Counted from the stretch's first letter, positions 47,472 to 58,084 are shown. The stretch: DNA of 64,000 nucleotides from Pseudoalteromonas sp. GCY (GCF_016695175.1 NZ_CP068023.1:2433501-2497500), one strand, 5' to 3'. The notes: a model not told the origin generated them from the sequence alone. Numbers and translations are program-made.

Positions 47472-48268
47472 TCTCCCACTACCGCTGTCCACTGTGTAAA
47501 CTGCCTTTATATCAAGGCGGTGCAAGCTACAGCTGCAATAATAATCATCAATTTGATATTGCCAAAGAAGGCTATGTCAACTTACTACCCGTGCAAAATA
47601 AAAAATCAAAACAGCCGGGCGACAACCAAGAAATGGTTGCAGCGCGTCGGGCATTCTTCGAAACCGATAATTATCACTTTCTACGTGATAGGCTTGCACA
47701 AATTGTCTCTGAAAAAGCGCCGGCTACCCTGCTGGACTTAGGATGTGGTGAAGGCTTTTACACCCATGAAATCGCAAATCGCTGCGAGAATGCCAAAGTC
47801 TACGGGGTCGATATCGCAAAGCCTGCTGTCCGCTATGCAGCTAAACGCTATCCTCAAGTAGAATTTAGCGTAGCCTCCATCAAAGAGGCTCCTTTTGAAA
47901 ATGAATTTGCAGATGTGATTGTGAGTATTTTTGCGCCAGTGTTCGCCGAGGAACTCGCCCGCCTATGCAAACCATCAGGCAGTTTGTATGTCGTCTCACC
48001 TGGTGAACACCATCTATTCGAACTCAAGTCGCTTATTTACGACAATGTAAAGCTACACAAGGCACCAGAAATACCACAAGGGTTTGAATTGGTTGAACGA
48101 ACTAAATTACAACAAACACACAAAATGGAATTTGAGTGTGTTGAACACTTAATCATGATGACGCCATTTGCATGGAAATTTAAGCAACAACACATGGACA
48201 GGTTACAAAAGATGGATCATATCGAAATTACGCTCTCGTTTTTGATAAACGAATATCAGCGCAAGTAA
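47468..48268 (+). CDS. rlmA: 23S rRNA (guanine-N1)-methyltransferase RlmA
   Basis: 266-residue SAM-dependent methyltransferase for G745 of 23S rRNA. An N-terminal zinc finger is formed by C7, C10, C23 and H27, a hallmark of RlmA. The linker NLLPVQNKKSKQPGDNQEMV leads to the SAM motif LLDLGCGEGFYTHE. The C-terminal part has MTPFAWKF. It overlaps the membrane protein gene upstream, so they are co-expressed. A short hairpin at 48303-48323 follows. Confidence 0.93.
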   Translation: MISHYRCPLCKLPLYQGGASYSCNNNHQFDIAKEGYVNLLPVQNKKSKQPGDNQEMVAARRAFFETDNYHFLRDRLAQIVSEKAPATLLDLGCGEGFYTHEIANRCENAKVYGVDIAKPAVRYAAKRYPQVEFSVASIKEAPFENEFADVIVSIFAPVFAEELARLCKPSGSLYVVSPGEHHLFELKSLIYDNVKLHKAPEIPQGFELVERTKLQQTHKMEFECVEHLIMMTPFAWKFKQQHMDRLQKMDHIEITLSFLINEYQRK

Positions 48269-48335
48269 CACAGCATCAGATCACCAATTATGATCAAATC
48301 GCTGCCTACTAGCTTGGTAGGCAAGCAAACAGAAA

Positions 48336-48782
48336 CTACAGATTTTCTTGCGTAAACGCTTTGTCCATTTTATCAAACATATCTTTTAGCAATCTCGCTA
48401 AATCTCTGTATCTAGGCTTTCTTGAGGACAGGGGCGCATCGTAGCCATTGGCAACCATCTTTTGATGCAGTTCTGTATACCAAGAGTATAAAGCCGGATT
48501 TAACGGCGTTTCAGCTCTTTTACCAAGCCACAATAATCCTTGGACAGGAAGCGATAAAAAGAATAAAGCAATCGCAATGGCTTGCGGCAAATATTGAAAA
48601 CCCAATTGGCTGGTCTGCAAAAACAGGGTAAACACCGCCAGCATAGGCATTGTATTTAAAGCAAGTTCTGTCGCCTTGATCACCCTAAATTCGGGGAACA
48701 ACGGTGCTAATTCCTTGCGCATAGGCCACTCTTTCGAGTATTGACGTCCAAGTTGCACTTGCGAAATAAGACTTTTTTGCAT
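48336..48782 (-). CDS. yfbV: UPF0208 membrane protein YfbV
   Basis: 148-residue protein with two central membrane helices (about 45-62 and 68-88), a QYSKEWPMRKELAPLFPE N-terminal segment, and a helical cytoplasmic tail. It matches E. coli YfbV, which limits spread of the Ter macrodomain of the chromosome. It is divergent from ackA, as in E. coli. ATG 48782 is preferred (GGAG five bases before); the ATG three bases upstream is the alternative. Confidence 0.9.
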   Translation of the reverse strand: MQKSLISQVQLGRQYSKEWPMRKELAPLFPEFRVIKATELALNTMPMLAVFTLFLQTSQLGFQYLPQAIAIALFFLSLPVQGLLWLGKRAETPLNPALYSWYTELHQKMVANGYDAPLSSRKPRYRDLARLLKDMFDKMDKAFTQENL

Positions 48783-48934
48783 CATAACTCCTAGGTGCTA
48801 ACTTTTATATAAAAAATGAGGTAAAATCGACGTCTTTACTGTCAACTATACCTTAGTCTAAATGCGTAGCTTATATGCGCTATAGCTTTAAGCTTAATAC
48901 GCAATAACTGTTATTGTCAAAACGGAAAGTCATT

Positions 48935-50134
48935 ATGTCATCTCAGCATGTTTTGGTTCTTAATTGTGGAAGCTCCAGTCTTAAGTTTGCGATCATCGAT
49001 AACGCAACGGGAGAGGAGATATTATCAGGTCTGGCTGAACGCCTAGCTGAACAATCACCACAAATTAAATATAAGTTCCAAGGCAACAAGGAAATCGTGC
49101 CCCTCAATAGTGGTGACGCGCACCAAGTTGCGATCACAACGCTTGTAAAACTCATTAAAGATCTCGCGTTAGACGCAAATCTTGTTGCTGTCGGCCACCG
49201 CGTGGTACACGGCGGTGAGCGCTTCACACAATCTGTCATTATCGATGACTCCGTTATCACTGCTATCCAAGAAACGGCTAGTCTGGCACCTTTACACAAT
49301 CCAGCTAACCTACTTGGGATCCGAGCAGCCCAAGCCGCATTTGCGCACCTACCGCAAGTTGCTGTCTTTGATACGGCTTTCCATCAAAGTATGGATCAAA
49401 CGGCTTATCTTTATGCCCTACCTTATTCACTATATCGTGAACATGGTGTTAGACGCTACGGTTTCCACGGCACCAGCCATGCTTATGTATCGGCGCAAGC
49501 CATTGAGATTTTAGGCTTAAAAGATAAGCCATCTCGTATTATTACCGCACACTTAGGCAATGGTTGTTCCGTTACCGCGATTAAAGACGGTAAATCGGTG
49601 GACACCAGCATGGGCTTAACTCCATTAGAGGGTCTAGTGATGGGCACCCGAAGTGGTGATATTGATCCGGGCTTGTTCTCGTTTTTAGTTAACCACCTGA
49701 ACTATTCAACACAGCAAATTGACACTTTGTTGAATAAACAAAGTGGCCTTTTAGGTATTAGTGAGCTTTCTAACGATTGCCGAACGATTGAAGAAGCTGC
49801 GCAGGAAAACCACCCCCAAGCAACACTGGCGCTTGATATTTTCTGTTATCGTTTAGCCAAACAAATTGCTAGCTTCTTGGTACCACTAAACGGTTTAGAT
49901 GCACTTGTATTTACCGGTGGAATTGGCGAAAACTCTGACGTTATCCGTGAAAAAGTAGTGAACCAGCTTAACTTCCTTGGCATGCATATCAATAAAGAGC
50001 GTAATCTCAACGCACGCTTTGGTAATCAAGGTGTGATCACTGATGAATCTCACTCTCCTGTCGCCATGGTCATCCCAACCAATGAAGAATGGGTGATTGC
50101 TAACGACGCAGCCACGCTTGCTAAAGGAGTGTAA
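48935..50134 (+). CDS. ackA: Acetate kinase
   Basis: 399-residue enzyme interconverting acetate plus ATP and acetyl phosphate plus ADP. It has the [11 protein letters not shown] phosphate loop at the start, [18 protein letters not shown] and FTGGIGENS near residue 330, all conserved. ATG 48935 has GGAAAG upstream; an in-frame TTG at 48914 is not needed. It pairs with pta, one base or a few bases apart, for acetate overflow and acetyl-phosphate production. Confidence 0.97.
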   Translation: MSSQHVLVLNCGSSSLKFAIIDNATGEEILSGLAERLAEQSPQIKYKFQGNKEIVPLNSGDAHQVAITTLVKLIKDLALDANLVAVGHRVVHGGERFTQSVIIDDSVITAIQETASLAPLHNPANLLGIRAAQAAFAHLPQVAVFDTAFHQSMDQTAYLYALPYSLYREHGVRRYGFHGTSHAYVSAQAIEILGLKDKPSRIITAHLGNGCSVTAIKDGKSVDTSMGLTPLEGLVMGTRSGDIDPGLFSFLVNHLNYSTQQIDTLLNKQSGLLGISELSNDCRTIEEAAQENHPQATLALDIFCYRLAKQIASFLVPLNGLDALVFTGGIGENSDVIREKVVNQLNFLGMHINKERNLNARFGNQGVITDESHSPVAMVIPTNEEWVIANDAATLAKGV

Positions 50135-50136
50135 TG

Positions 50137-52284
50137 ATGGGTCGTCGTATTATGCTTATTCCTATTTCAACGGGCGTTGGTTTGACGTCGGTGTCTGTGG
50201 GAATAGTTCGAGCACTGGAACAAAAAGCAGTAAAAGTAAACTTCTTTAAGCCAATCGCACAACCTCGTAAAGATGAAGTTGGCCCTGAAAAGTCAACACT
50301 CATCGTTCAGCAAGGTTCTACCATTGCCCCACCCACGCCATTTGAGCTGAGCTACGCTGAGCAAATGATAGGTGATGGTAAAGGCGATGACCTGTTAGAA
50401 GAAATTGTGGAGCGCTTTGAAGGCACTGTACAAGACGATGAAGTTGCCATCATTGAAGGAATGGTTCCCACCCGTCGTCAACCTTACGCTGGCCGTGTAA
50501 ACCGCGAGATTGCGCAAACATTAGGTGCAGATATCGTGTTTGTCTTAACGCCGGGTAATGACTCTATCGACGAGCTTGAAGACCGCTTAGAGATTGCCGC
50601 TGGCAATTATGGCGGTGTAAACCACCCTCGCGTATTGGGTTGTATTTTCAATAAAGTGAATGCACCGCTGGATGAAGATGGCAGAGCGCGCGCTGATCTG
50701 GTTGATCAATACAAACCAGAAGAGCTCGAAAACGAAATGAACCGTTTGGCATCGCTGCCTATTTTCAGAAAACATCCATTTCAACTTTTAGGTGCCATTC
50801 CATGGGACTTTGACTTAGTAGCACCGCGAGTTATCGACTTAAGCAATTATTTAAAAGCCGAAATCATCAATGCTGGTGATATGGAGCACCGTCGTCTGCG
50901 CCGTGTTACTTTCTGTGCAAGAACGGTATCGAACATTCTTAACCACTTTACGCCAGGTGCCCTGTTGGTTACTCCGGGCGATCGGTCGGATATCCTAGTC
51001 GCAGCGTGTTTGTCGGCCATGAATGGCACCAAGATTGGCGCTATCTTGTTAACTGGTGGATTCAAACCAGAAGAGAAGATCATGACCTTATGTGAGCAAG
51101 CGATGGATACAGGTCTGCCTATCCTTGCTACTGAGGCTGATACTTGGCGCACTTCTTTGCTATTACACAATTTCAATATGGAAGTACCAAGCGATGATGA
51201 GCAGCGCATCGAGCGCGTAAAGCAGCACAACGCCCGTCACATCGATAGCGAGTGGCTGGAAAGTTTGGCCAAAGGGGTCGCAAAAACCCGCAAACTCTCC
51301 CCTCCTGCGTTTCGTTACCTGCTAACTGATTTAGCTAGACGAGCAAGCAAAACCATTGTGCTGCCTGAAGGTAATGAGCCTAGAACGATTAAGGCTGCTG
51401 CTATCTGTGGTGCGCGAAACATCGCTAAAACCGTACTACTTGGAGACAGAGAAGAGATTGAACGTATCGCCCAACAACAAGGTGTTGAGCTTAATGAAAA
51501 CGTAACTATCTTATCTCCTGAAGAAGAGCTGCAAAAGTACATTGCGCCTATGGTTGAGCTACGTAAAAACAAAGGCCTAACCGAGGTTGTTGCGGCAGAG
51601 CAACTGCAAGATAACGTCGTGCTCGGCACCATGATGTTAGCCGAAGGCCAAGTTGATGGCTTAGTATCTGGTGCGGTAAATACCACAGCTAATACTATTC
51701 GCCCACCATTGCAGTTAATCAAAACGGCACCAGGCGCGTCGTTGGTAAGCTCAGTATTTTTCATGTTGCTACCGGACCAAGTGCTAGTATACGGCGACTG
51801 TGCAATTAATCCAGATCCAACGGCAGAGCAGTTAGCAGATATTGCAATTCAATCTGCAGATTCCGCTGCAGCATTCGGCATTGAGCCTCGCGTTGCCATG
51901 ATCAGTTACAGCACAGGAACATCTGGACAAGGTGCAGATGTAGAAAAAGTGCGAGAAGCCACAGAGATCGCACAAAAGAAACGCCCTGATCTCGATATTG
52001 ACGGGCCGCTGCAATACGATGCCGCCATTATGGAAAATGTCGCACGTAAAAAAGCGCCAAACAGCAAAGTTGCTGGTAAAGCAACGGTATTTGTCTTCCC
52101 AGATTTAAATACAGGTAACACCACATACAAGGCGGTGCAGCGAAGTGCTGAACTTGTCAGCATCGGACCTATGTTACAAGGTATGCGTAAGCCTGTTAAC
52201 GACCTAAGTCGCGGGGCTTTGGTTGATGACATAGTATACACCATTGCCTTGACTGCTATTCAGGCAACACAAATCGAAGAATAA
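50137..52284 (+). CDS. pta: Phosphate acetyltransferase
   Basis: 715-residue three-domain enzyme converting acetyl-CoA and phosphate to acetyl phosphate. The N-terminal P-loop-like domain (about 1-190, starting [15 protein letters not shown]), a DRTGG-type middle domain (about 220-330) and the C-terminal PTA catalytic domain (about 390-710, with [10 protein letters not shown] and [12 protein letters not shown]) match E. coli Pta. Two adjacent ATG codons exist; 50137 has the better spacing from GGAG (7 bases), while 50134 overlaps the ackA stop. A strong terminator follows. Confidence 0.96.
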   Translation: MGRRIMLIPISTGVGLTSVSVGIVRALEQKAVKVNFFKPIAQPRKDEVGPEKSTLIVQQGSTIAPPTPFELSYAEQMIGDGKGDDLLEEIVERFEGTVQDDEVAIIEGMVPTRRQPYAGRVNREIAQTLGADIVFVLTPGNDSIDELEDRLEIAAGNYGGVNHPRVLGCIFNKVNAPLDEDGRARADLVDQYKPEELENEMNRLASLPIFRKHPFQLLGAIPWDFDLVAPRVIDLSNYLKAEIINAGDMEHRRLRRVTFCARTVSNILNHFTPGALLVTPGDRSDILVAACLSAMNGTKIGAILLTGGFKPEEKIMTLCEQAMDTGLPILATEADTWRTSLLLHNFNMEVPSDDEQRIERVKQHNARHIDSEWLESLAKGVAKTRKLSPPAFRYLLTDLARRASKTIVLPEGNEPRTIKAAAICGARNIAKTVLLGDREEIERIAQQQGVELNENVTILSPEEELQKYIAPMVELRKNKGLTEVVAAEQLQDNVVLGTMMLAEGQVDGLVSGAVNTTANTIRPPLQLIKTAPGASLVSSVFFMLLPDQVLVYGDCAINPDPTAEQLADIAIQSADSAAAFGIEPRVAMISYSTGTSGQGADVEKVREATEIAQKKRPDLDIDGPLQYDAAIMENVARKKAPNSKVAGKATVFVFPDLNTGNTTYKAVQRSAELVSIGPMLQGMRKPVNDLSRGALVDDIVYTIALTAIQATQIEE

Positions 52285-52294
52285 TCTTTATACC

Positions 52295-52326
52295 AAGGGC
52301 TCAATGCGTGAGCCCTTTTCTTTTGC
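52295..52326 (+). terminator. Terminator of ackA-pta
   Basis: Nine-bp stem, AAGGGCTCA (52295-52303) with TGAGCCCTT (52309-52317), five-base loop, then a TTTCTTTT tail. Confidence 0.9.
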
Positions 52327-52441
52327 ACCTCACTAATCCTTTCTTTTGCCTAGAATTCGGGCGAACGCTCTGGTCTTTAAATTGACTTCGCTATAATATG
52401 AATTATACCAATTGGTATTTTTCCACAAACAAGGGTTGGTA

Positions 52442-52822
52442 ATGTCAAAGCAAACGCTGCAACTGCTCAAACAAGAATTTACGATACATAGCTTGGATTG
52501 CGATGATGCTGTTCCGCAAGCGGTGTTAAACAGTGAAATCTTTTTTATTGCCAAAACTGAGGATGAACTCTCTATCGTTTGCGCGTCAGATATCGCAGTC
52601 AGTAGCCTCGCGGCAGAAAGCCATTGGAGAGCACTAGAAGTCGTTGGCCCGCTGGGGTTTTCGCTGACGGGGATTATGGCAAATCTTTCTGGTGTGCTAG
52701 CAAAGTCCAACGTCTCTATCTTCACCTTATCAACATACGATACCGATTACATTCTGGTAAAAGAAAGCCAAATCCAGCAGGCAATGCAAGCGCTTAAAAA
52801 AGATGGGTATTTATTACTTTGA
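52442..52822 (+). CDS. ACT-domain protein, CASTOR/DUF-type
   Basis: 126-residue cytoplasmic protein with two ACT-like halves; the second (about 70-125) has GPLGFSLTGIMANLSGVLAK and ISIFTLSTYDTDYILV-like elements typical of amino-acid-binding ACT domains. It is probably a small-molecule sensor. ATG 52442 is used; AAGGG is upstream, and a longer frame to 52412 lacks support. It begins an operon of five overlapping genes leading to dapE and shares its stop with the TTG start of the next gene. Confidence 0.85.
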   Translation: MSKQTLQLLKQEFTIHSLDCDDAVPQAVLNSEIFFIAKTEDELSIVCASDIAVSSLAAESHWRALEVVGPLGFSLTGIMANLSGVLAKSNVSIFTLSTYDTDYILVKESQIQQAMQALKKDGYLLL

Positions 52823-53331
52823 TTGAACTCTCACCACAAATCCAATATCGGCCAATATCCCAAATCGCGAACCCTATTGCGCATATTCCAAGTCCTTTTT
52901 CTGGCAAAGTCTTACCGCTAAGTACGCATCCAAACGCGGCGATTGCGTCAGGTATGTTAGGGATTGGCGTTTGCGTGCAAATGCGCGTACCTCTGTTGCT
53001 ATCTCCTTGTAATGGAAAACTTATTCAGATCAGGAAAAATAACTGCGAATACATTTTACACGCCAATAACGGCTTAAAAATGTTACTGAGCTTAGAAGTC
53101 GGCAATGAGTTTGCCAAGCCCGAATATCTCAAAGCAAACAGCTTTGGCAAAACCACGATAAAGCTTGGAGAGCCGCTATGCTTTTATGATATTCCTCTCA
53201 GTGAAGCAAAAACTATGGCCGCCATTGTGCTACTCAATGCACAAAAGCTTGGTGCGTGTTATTATCCTTTAAAACAAGTATCTGCGGCCAAAGAGCCGAT
53301 AATCACAATTGCAAGGGCGTGTGCTTTATGA
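52819..53331 (+). CDS. Degenerate EIIA-Glc-like protein without active histidines
   Basis: 170-residue protein aligned by eye with the glucose PTS EIIA domain: PSPFSGKVLPL, GIGVCVQMRVPLLLSPCNGK and IKLGEPLCFYDI match its beta-sandwich order. The phosphorylated histidine (H90 in E. coli, VHFG) is replaced by S91 in LLSLEVG, and the second active histidine (H75) by C76. It cannot be a normal phosphocarrier; a regulatory or scaffold role is possible. The only usable start is TTG at 52819, overlapping the preceding stop as TTGA. No PTS permease genes are nearby. Confidence 0.7.
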   Translation: MIELSPQIQYRPISQIANPIAHIPSPFSGKVLPLSTHPNAAIASGMLGIGVCVQMRVPLLLSPCNGKLIQIRKNNCEYILHANNGLKMLLSLEVGNEFAKPEYLKANSFGKTTIKLGEPLCFYDIPLSEAKTMAAIVLLNAQKLGACYYPLKQVSAAKEPIITIARACAL

Positions 53332-53675
53332 CAATTACCATGTATGGGATCAGCAACTGCGATACCATTAAAAAAGCCAAAAAATATCTTCAAGACAACA
53401 ATATCGAATTCACCTTTCACGACTACCGCAAAGATGGATTAGACGAAGCTCTGCTCACCGCTTTTATTGACCAGCTAGGCTGGGAAAACGTGTTAAACAA
53501 GCGCGGAACGACTTACCGAGCCCTTAGCGAAGAACAAAAACAAAACCTTGATGCGCAATCGGCGAAACAACACCTTTTGGCGGCACCAGCCATGATAAAG
53601 CGCCCTATTTTGCAGTACCAAGGTCAATATCACTTGGGTTTTAAAGCTGCACAGTATGATGAGATTTTTGCCTAA
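53328..53675 (+). CDS. ArsC/Spx-family thioredoxin-fold protein, YffB-like
   Basis: 115-residue protein of the ArsC-like reductase family. It has [17 protein letters not shown] with the single reactive cysteine C10, and [17 protein letters not shown] and [11 protein letters not shown] (the conserved cis-proline region). E. coli YffB is similar and also lies next to dapE. Function is unknown, perhaps a glutathione-dependent reductase. ATG 53328 overlaps the previous stop (ATGA); an earlier start would lie inside the upstream gene. Confidence 0.9.
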   Translation: MTITMYGISNCDTIKKAKKYLQDNNIEFTFHDYRKDGLDEALLTAFIDQLGWENVLNKRGTTYRALSEEQKQNLDAQSAKQHLLAAPAMIKRPILQYQGQYHLGFKAAQYDEIFA

Positions 53676-54802
53676 TGAGCGAAGTAGTTAAGCTCGCTCA
53701 AGCTCTGATCCAAAGGGCTTCTGTTACACCTGATGATGCTGGTTGCCAACAATTAATGAATGAACGCTTGGCAAAGCTTGGCTTTACCATCGAAGAACAC
53801 TTCTTTGTTGATACGCTCAATACGTGGGCACGAAAAGGCGACCGCGGACCACATTTTTGCTTTGCTGGACACACAGATGTAGTACCGGTTGGCGACGAGA
53901 GCCAATGGCAGCACCCGCCATTTGCTGCAGTGATTGAAAATGACATGTTACATGGCCGCGGGGCTGCTGACATGAAAGGCTCACTTGCAGCTATGGTCGT
54001 GGCAACGGAGAGATTTATCGAAAAGCATCCCAACCACAAAGGATCATTGTCTTTTTTGATAACCTCTGATGAGGAAGGCCCTTTCGTGAACGGCACAACT
54101 CGAGTTGTAGATTTATTAGAAGCCCGAAACGAAAAAATTGATATGTGCTTGGTCGGTGAACCTTCATCACGCCATGAGCTTGGCGACGTAGTAAAAAATG
54201 GTCGTCGCGGTTCACTCACCGGACACCTAAAAGTGATTGGAAAACAAGGTCACGTAGCTTACCCTCATCTCGCTAAAAACCCCATTCACTTGTCTGCGGC
54301 GGCGATTGCTGAACTCAGTCAGACCGAATGGGATCAAGGGAATACATTTTTCCCCGCAACAAGCTTCCAAGTTTCCAATATCAATGGCGGAACTGGGGCT
54401 GGCAATGTGATACCAGGCTCCCTGCAAGTACAGTTTAACTTTCGCTTTAGCACCGAAGTTACAGCCGATGAGCTCAAACAACGTGTTATTACTATTCTAG
54501 ACAAGCATCAACTTGATTATGAGCTTAATTGGATACTGAATGGCTTACCGTTTTTAACTGAGCCAGGTCCATTGCTTGATGTGACGATTGCAGCCATCAA
54601 AGAAGTGACGGGAAGGCAAACCACACCGGAAACTTCTGGTGGCACATCGGATGGCCGATTTATTGCCCAAACGGGATGTAAGGTGATTGAGCTTGGCCCC
54701 ATCAATGCCACAATCCATCAAGTCGATGAATGCGTGAGTTGCAAAGACCTAGATCAATTAGCCTTAGTCTATGAAAAGATCTTGGAGAAGTTACTTGCCT
54801 AG
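53675..54802 (+). CDS. dapE: Succinyl-diaminopimelate desuccinylase
   Basis: 375-residue M20-family zinc enzyme that removes succinate from N-succinyl-LL-diaminopimelate, giving LL-DAP for lysine and peptidoglycan. It shows [12 protein letters not shown] (H66, D68), GRGAADMKG (D99), TSDEEGP (E133 and E134) and [10 protein letters not shown] near the end with the second metal region. Length equals E. coli DapE (375). ATG overlaps the preceding stop by one base (TAATG), within a tightly packed operon. Confidence 0.96.
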   Translation: MSEVVKLAQALIQRASVTPDDAGCQQLMNERLAKLGFTIEEHFFVDTLNTWARKGDRGPHFCFAGHTDVVPVGDESQWQHPPFAAVIENDMLHGRGAADMKGSLAAMVVATERFIEKHPNHKGSLSFLITSDEEGPFVNGTTRVVDLLEARNEKIDMCLVGEPSSRHELGDVVKNGRRGSLTGHLKVIGKQGHVAYPHLAKNPIHLSAAAIAELSQTEWDQGNTFFPATSFQVSNINGGTGAGNVIPGSLQVQFNFRFSTEVTADELKQRVITILDKHQLDYELNWILNGLPFLTEPGPLLDVTIAAIKEVTGRQTTPETSGGTSDGRFIAQTGCKVIELGPINATIHQVDECVSCKDLDQLALVYEKILEKLLA

Positions 54803-55487
54803 CAGCTATATGCTTACAAGCGCTGAATGTAGCGCTTGTGGCGTCAACGAATCACATCTGGCTTTTTACCATGGTCGCCATGTGCATAGCGCGATAGTAT
54901 CCGATCTCAATGCCCTCTCACAAGCTGCAAAAAAGGCAGGTTTTGAGTTTTACATGGCGTCCGCATATCGAGGATTTGAAAGGCAAAAAGCGATTTGGAA
55001 TAGCAAGTTTACGATGCGCCGTCCTGTTTTTGATATCACTAACCAAGAGATAGAACTGAGTAATCTCTCAGACATCGACAAAGTAAAAGCAATTATGTTG
55101 TTCTCCGCTCTACCTGGTGCTAGTCGCCACCATTTGGGTACTGATCTGGATGTGTTCGCCAAAAACCTTGTACCTACAGGACAATCACTACAACTAGAAC
55201 CATGGGAGTACCAGCAAGATGGACATCAGCACGAATTTTCGCTGTGGCTTGATGCGCATTTAGCAACTTTTGGTTTCTACCGGCCTTATGATTGTTATCG
55301 AGGGGGAGTTGCTGCGGAGCCTTGGCATATTAGCCACCAGCTAACGGCATCAAAACTTGCCACGTTGCAGTCCGTTGATGCGATTGATGCCGTGCTGAAA
55401 CGCAGCGATATCAAAGGTAAAGACGCAATACTGACAAATCTAAGCGCACTACATCAGCAATTTATCACCAATGTAGCGCATCCTTAA
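54795..55487 (+). CDS. M15-family D,D-carboxypeptidase (VanY/DacD-like)
   Basis: 230-residue zinc peptidase that likely trims D-Ala from peptidoglycan peptides. The M15 ligands are visible: [12 protein letters not shown] (H and D) and EPWHIS (second H), with [14 protein letters not shown] before. TTG 54795 has GGAGAAG upstream and overlaps dapE by 8 bases; an ATG at 54771 would overlap by 32 bases without a ribosome site. No signal peptide is evident, which is unusual for a cell-wall enzyme and may indicate cytoplasmic recycling. It ends the dapE operon. Confidence 0.85.
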   Translation: MPSSYMLTSAECSACGVNESHLAFYHGRHVHSAIVSDLNALSQAAKKAGFEFYMASAYRGFERQKAIWNSKFTMRRPVFDITNQEIELSNLSDIDKVKAIMLFSALPGASRHHLGTDLDVFAKNLVPTGQSLQLEPWEYQQDGHQHEFSLWLDAHLATFGFYRPYDCYRGGVAAEPWHISHQLTASKLATLQSVDAIDAVLKRSDIKGKDAILTNLSALHQQFITNVAHP

Positions 55488-55529
55488 CGACTGATCCGAG
55501 CTTAAGTTACTTAGACTAGAAAGGAAAGG

Positions 55530-56417
55530 TTATTTGTTTTTGTCGTGGATAGCGTCAAGCCTAGCCAGTAGACTTGAGGTATCAAAACGGTTGCCGCCAA
55601 GCGCTTGAACATCCGCATAATATTGATCAACCAGTGCAGTAAGCGCCAAATTTGCACCGTTACTTCTTGACTCGTCTAGCGCAATGCCTAAATCTTTTCT
55701 CATCCAATCGACCGCAAAACCAAAGTCATATTCGCCCGCTAACATGGTTTTATAACGATTCTCCATTTGCCAAGAGCCAGCTGCACCCTTAGCAATCGTT
55801 TCAATCACTTTTTCACCATCAAGACCCGCTTTCTTGGCGAAGTGCAAGCCTTCTGCGAGCCCTTGCACCACGCCTGCGATACAAATCTGATTGACCATTT
55901 TACACAACTGCCCTGCACCCACTTCTCCAATTAATTGGCTAAAACGAGCAAACGCGGCCATGATTGGCTGCGCTTTAACAAACGTACTTTCGTCTCCTCC
56001 AACCATCACCGTCAACACGCCATTTTCTGCACCAGCCTGACCACCAGATACTGGGGCATCTAAAAATTCAACTTGTAATTTCTTGGCTTCTTGCGCTATT
56101 TCACGGGCAACTTTTGCAGACGTTGTAGTATGGTCAACTATCACAGCTCCCGGCTTTACTCCCGCTAATACGCCACTTTCGCCATATACGACTGAGCGTA
56201 AATCGTCATCATTGCCAACACACATAAACACAAAATCACAATCAGTCGCTGCATCTTTAGGTGTAACTGCAAAGTTGCCAGCATACTCAGCGGCCCATTT
56301 TTCGGCTTTGCTGGTGGTACGATTGTATACCGTGACTTGGTAACCCGCCTTCTGCAAATGCCCAGCCATTGGATACCCCATGACGCCTAATCCTATAAAT
56401 GCGACTTTCACTGACAT
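55530..56417 (-). CDS. 3-hydroxyisobutyrate dehydrogenase-family oxidoreductase
   Basis: 295-residue beta-hydroxyacid dehydrogenase. It has the Rossmann loop FIGLGVMGYPMAGHL (8-22), substrate-binding DAPVSGGQAGAENG (120-133) and catalytic K173 in GAGQLCKMVNQ with N176. Candidate substrates are 3-hydroxyisobutyrate, tartronate semialdehyde or succinic semialdehyde; the sequence alone does not decide. Monocistronic, convergent with the peptidase gene and divergent from gpx. Confidence 0.9.
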   Translation of the reverse strand: MSVKVAFIGLGVMGYPMAGHLQKAGYQVTVYNRTTSKAEKWAAEYAGNFAVTPKDAATDCDFVFMCVGNDDDLRSVVYGESGVLAGVKPGAVIVDHTTTSAKVAREIAQEAKKLQVEFLDAPVSGGQAGAENGVLTVMVGGDESTFVKAQPIMAAFARFSQLIGEVGAGQLCKMVNQICIAGVVQGLAEGLHFAKKAGLDGEKVIETIAKGAAGSWQMENRYKTMLAGEYDFGFAVDWMRKDLGIALDESRSNGANLALTALVDQYYADVQALGGNRFDTSSLLARLDAIHDKNK

Positions 56418-56545
56418 ATTTCTGTCCTATTTCGTTGTTATCTTAATAAGAATGGAGTTTTTATACCCGAGCACCTCTGTCATAGCAAATGAAAAAACCG
56501 CTTTGATACCGAATAACATGAATAAATCACACGGAGCCTGAAAGG

Positions 56546-57061
56546 ATGGAGAATATTTATCGTTTTAGTGCACAACTTATTGATGGCCAAGTTTTGCCAT
56601 TACAGTCTCTGGCGGGAAGACCGCTATTGATCGTTAACATTGCGAGTAAATGTAGCTTTGCTCCGCAACTGTCTGCACTTGAAAAGCTATACAGCAAATA
56701 CAAACCTTTTGGATTTGAGGTATTGGCCTTTCCTTGTAACCAGTTCGGTCGCAATGAACCACTTGAAGATGAAATGCTTAAAGAGTTTTACAATACACAT
56801 TTCAATTTAAGCTTTAAGATCTTTACTAAAACACAAGTCAACGGACCTGATGCACACCCATTATTTAGCTATTTAAAATCTCATACCCGTGGTATCGCGC
56901 AAAACCGCGCAATTAAATGGAATTTTACCAAGTTTCTAATAAACTCTGAAGGCATGCTAATATCAAGATATGCCCCAAGAACAAAACCAGAAACGCTTAA
57001 GTCAGTGATAGAGAGCCACATTAATCATGAGAATCGCCCTATTCAGTTCGCAAAACTATGA
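56546..57061 (+). CDS. Glutathione peroxidase-family protein
   Basis: 171-residue thiol peroxidase that reduces hydroperoxides with glutathione or thioredoxin. Catalytic C36 lies in NIASKCSFAPQ, followed by FPCNQFGRNEP with the conserved glutamine, and WNFTKFLI with the tryptophan and asparagine of the tetrad. It is the cysteine (not selenocysteine) type and lacks a signal peptide, so it is cytoplasmic. Its end overlaps the next gene by 35 bases, so the two are probably co-expressed. Confidence 0.92.
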   Translation: MENIYRFSAQLIDGQVLPLQSLAGRPLLIVNIASKCSFAPQLSALEKLYSKYKPFGFEVLAFPCNQFGRNEPLEDEMLKEFYNTHFNLSFKIFTKTQVNGPDAHPLFSYLKSHTRGIAQNRAIKWNFTKFLINSEGMLISRYAPRTKPETLKSVIESHINHENRPIQFAKL

Positions 57062-58007
57062 AGTGCCGTTTTTTGAGCAAGCCGTAAATTCCTACTCTGA
57101 ACTTGAAATAAGTTTTATTAGTGAGTCACTCAATGAAAAAACGGTTTCGCTGTGCCAGCACTATGACGCGGTTTGTGTATTTGTAAACGATACTGTAAAT
57201 GCGCAAGTGATTGATAAACTGGCTGACTATGGCGTTAAAACCATCGCCCTACGCTGCGCAGGTTTCAATAACGTTGATATTCAACAGGCAAAACAGCGTG
57301 ACATAAATGTTGTCCGTGTTCCAGCCTACAGCCCAGAAGCGGTTGCAGAGCACTGTATCGCATTGATGCTAACGCTCAGCCGCAAGACACATAAGGCCTA
57401 CAATCGAGTTCGAGAAGATAACTTTGATCTCAACGGCTTACTTGGTTTTAATATTTATAATAAAACGGTCGGTATTATCGGCTGTGGCAAAATTGGCCAA
57501 GCCTTAGTCAGCATCTTGAACGGCTTTGGTGCCAATGTGCTGGTTTATGACCCGAACATAGGAGAAGGCCCCTATACTTTGGTCTCTCTAGATATCTTAC
57601 TAGCACAATCGGATATTATTAGCCTGCACTGTCCACTTAATGAACATACCCATCATATTATTGATGATGCTGCGTTTGCCAAAATGAAAGTGGGTGTAAT
57701 GCTTATTAACACCAGTAGAGGCGCCTTGTTAGATAGCAAAGCCTGTATCGCCGCGCTCAAGTCTAAACGACTCGGTTACCTCGGCTTAGATGTGTATGAG
57801 CAAGAGTCAGAGCTATTTTTTAAAAACCACAGTGAAGAAATAATTCAAGACGATGTTTTCTCGCGTTTGGTTAGCTTCCCCAATGTACTAGTTACAGGGC
57901 ATCAAGGCTTCTTTACCAAAGAAGCACTAAAACAAATTGCAACAATAACCTGTGAAAACCTCGACGCAGCAAGACTTGAAAAACCACTGATAAACCAAGT
58001 AGTCTGA
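57027..58007 (+). CDS. D-2-hydroxyacid dehydrogenase, LdhA-like
   Basis: 326-residue NAD-dependent dehydrogenase, close to fermentative D-lactate dehydrogenase. It has RCAGFNNVD, AEHCIALMLTLSRK, the NAD loop GIIGCGKIGQAL and SRGALLDSKA. The catalytic acid/base His is H292 in GHQGFFTKEA. D-lactate formation from pyruvate is likely, but other 2-oxoacids are possible. Start ATG lies inside the end of the gpx gene (35-base overlap). A long terminator follows. Confidence 0.9.
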   Translation: MRIALFSSQNYEVPFFEQAVNSYSELEISFISESLNEKTVSLCQHYDAVCVFVNDTVNAQVIDKLADYGVKTIALRCAGFNNVDIQQAKQRDINVVRVPAYSPEAVAEHCIALMLTLSRKTHKAYNRVREDNFDLNGLLGFNIYNKTVGIIGCGKIGQALVSILNGFGANVLVYDPNIGEGPYTLVSLDILLAQSDIISLHCPLNEHTHHIIDDAAFAKMKVGVMLINTSRGALLDSKACIAALKSKRLGYLGLDVYEQESELFFKNHSEEIIQDDVFSRLVSFPNVLVTGHQGFFTKEALKQIATITCENLDAARLEKPLINQVV

Positions 58008-58016
58008 TTTCAGAAC

Positions 58017-58055
58017 CAAAAAAAGAGCATATCAATCATGATATGCTCTTTTGGT
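58017..58055. terminator. Bidirectional terminator after ldhA-like gene
   Basis: Fourteen-bp perfect stem (58021-58034 with 58039-58052) around loop ATCA, with A-rich and T-rich flanks. It serves both the forward gene and the MlaC-like gene on the other strand. Confidence 0.9.
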
Positions 58056-58084
58056 TACTTCAAAGTCGGGGGAAGTAATTTGAT

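Noticed and set aside
48303..48323. Terminator between rlmA and yfbV
   Set aside because: A 7-bp stem is present, but no T run follows on either strand; it is too weak to list as a feature.
51315..52244. Reverse-strand frames inside pta
   Set aside because: They are long because of codon bias in pta; the Ser/Ala/Thr-rich products resemble nothing and lack start signals.
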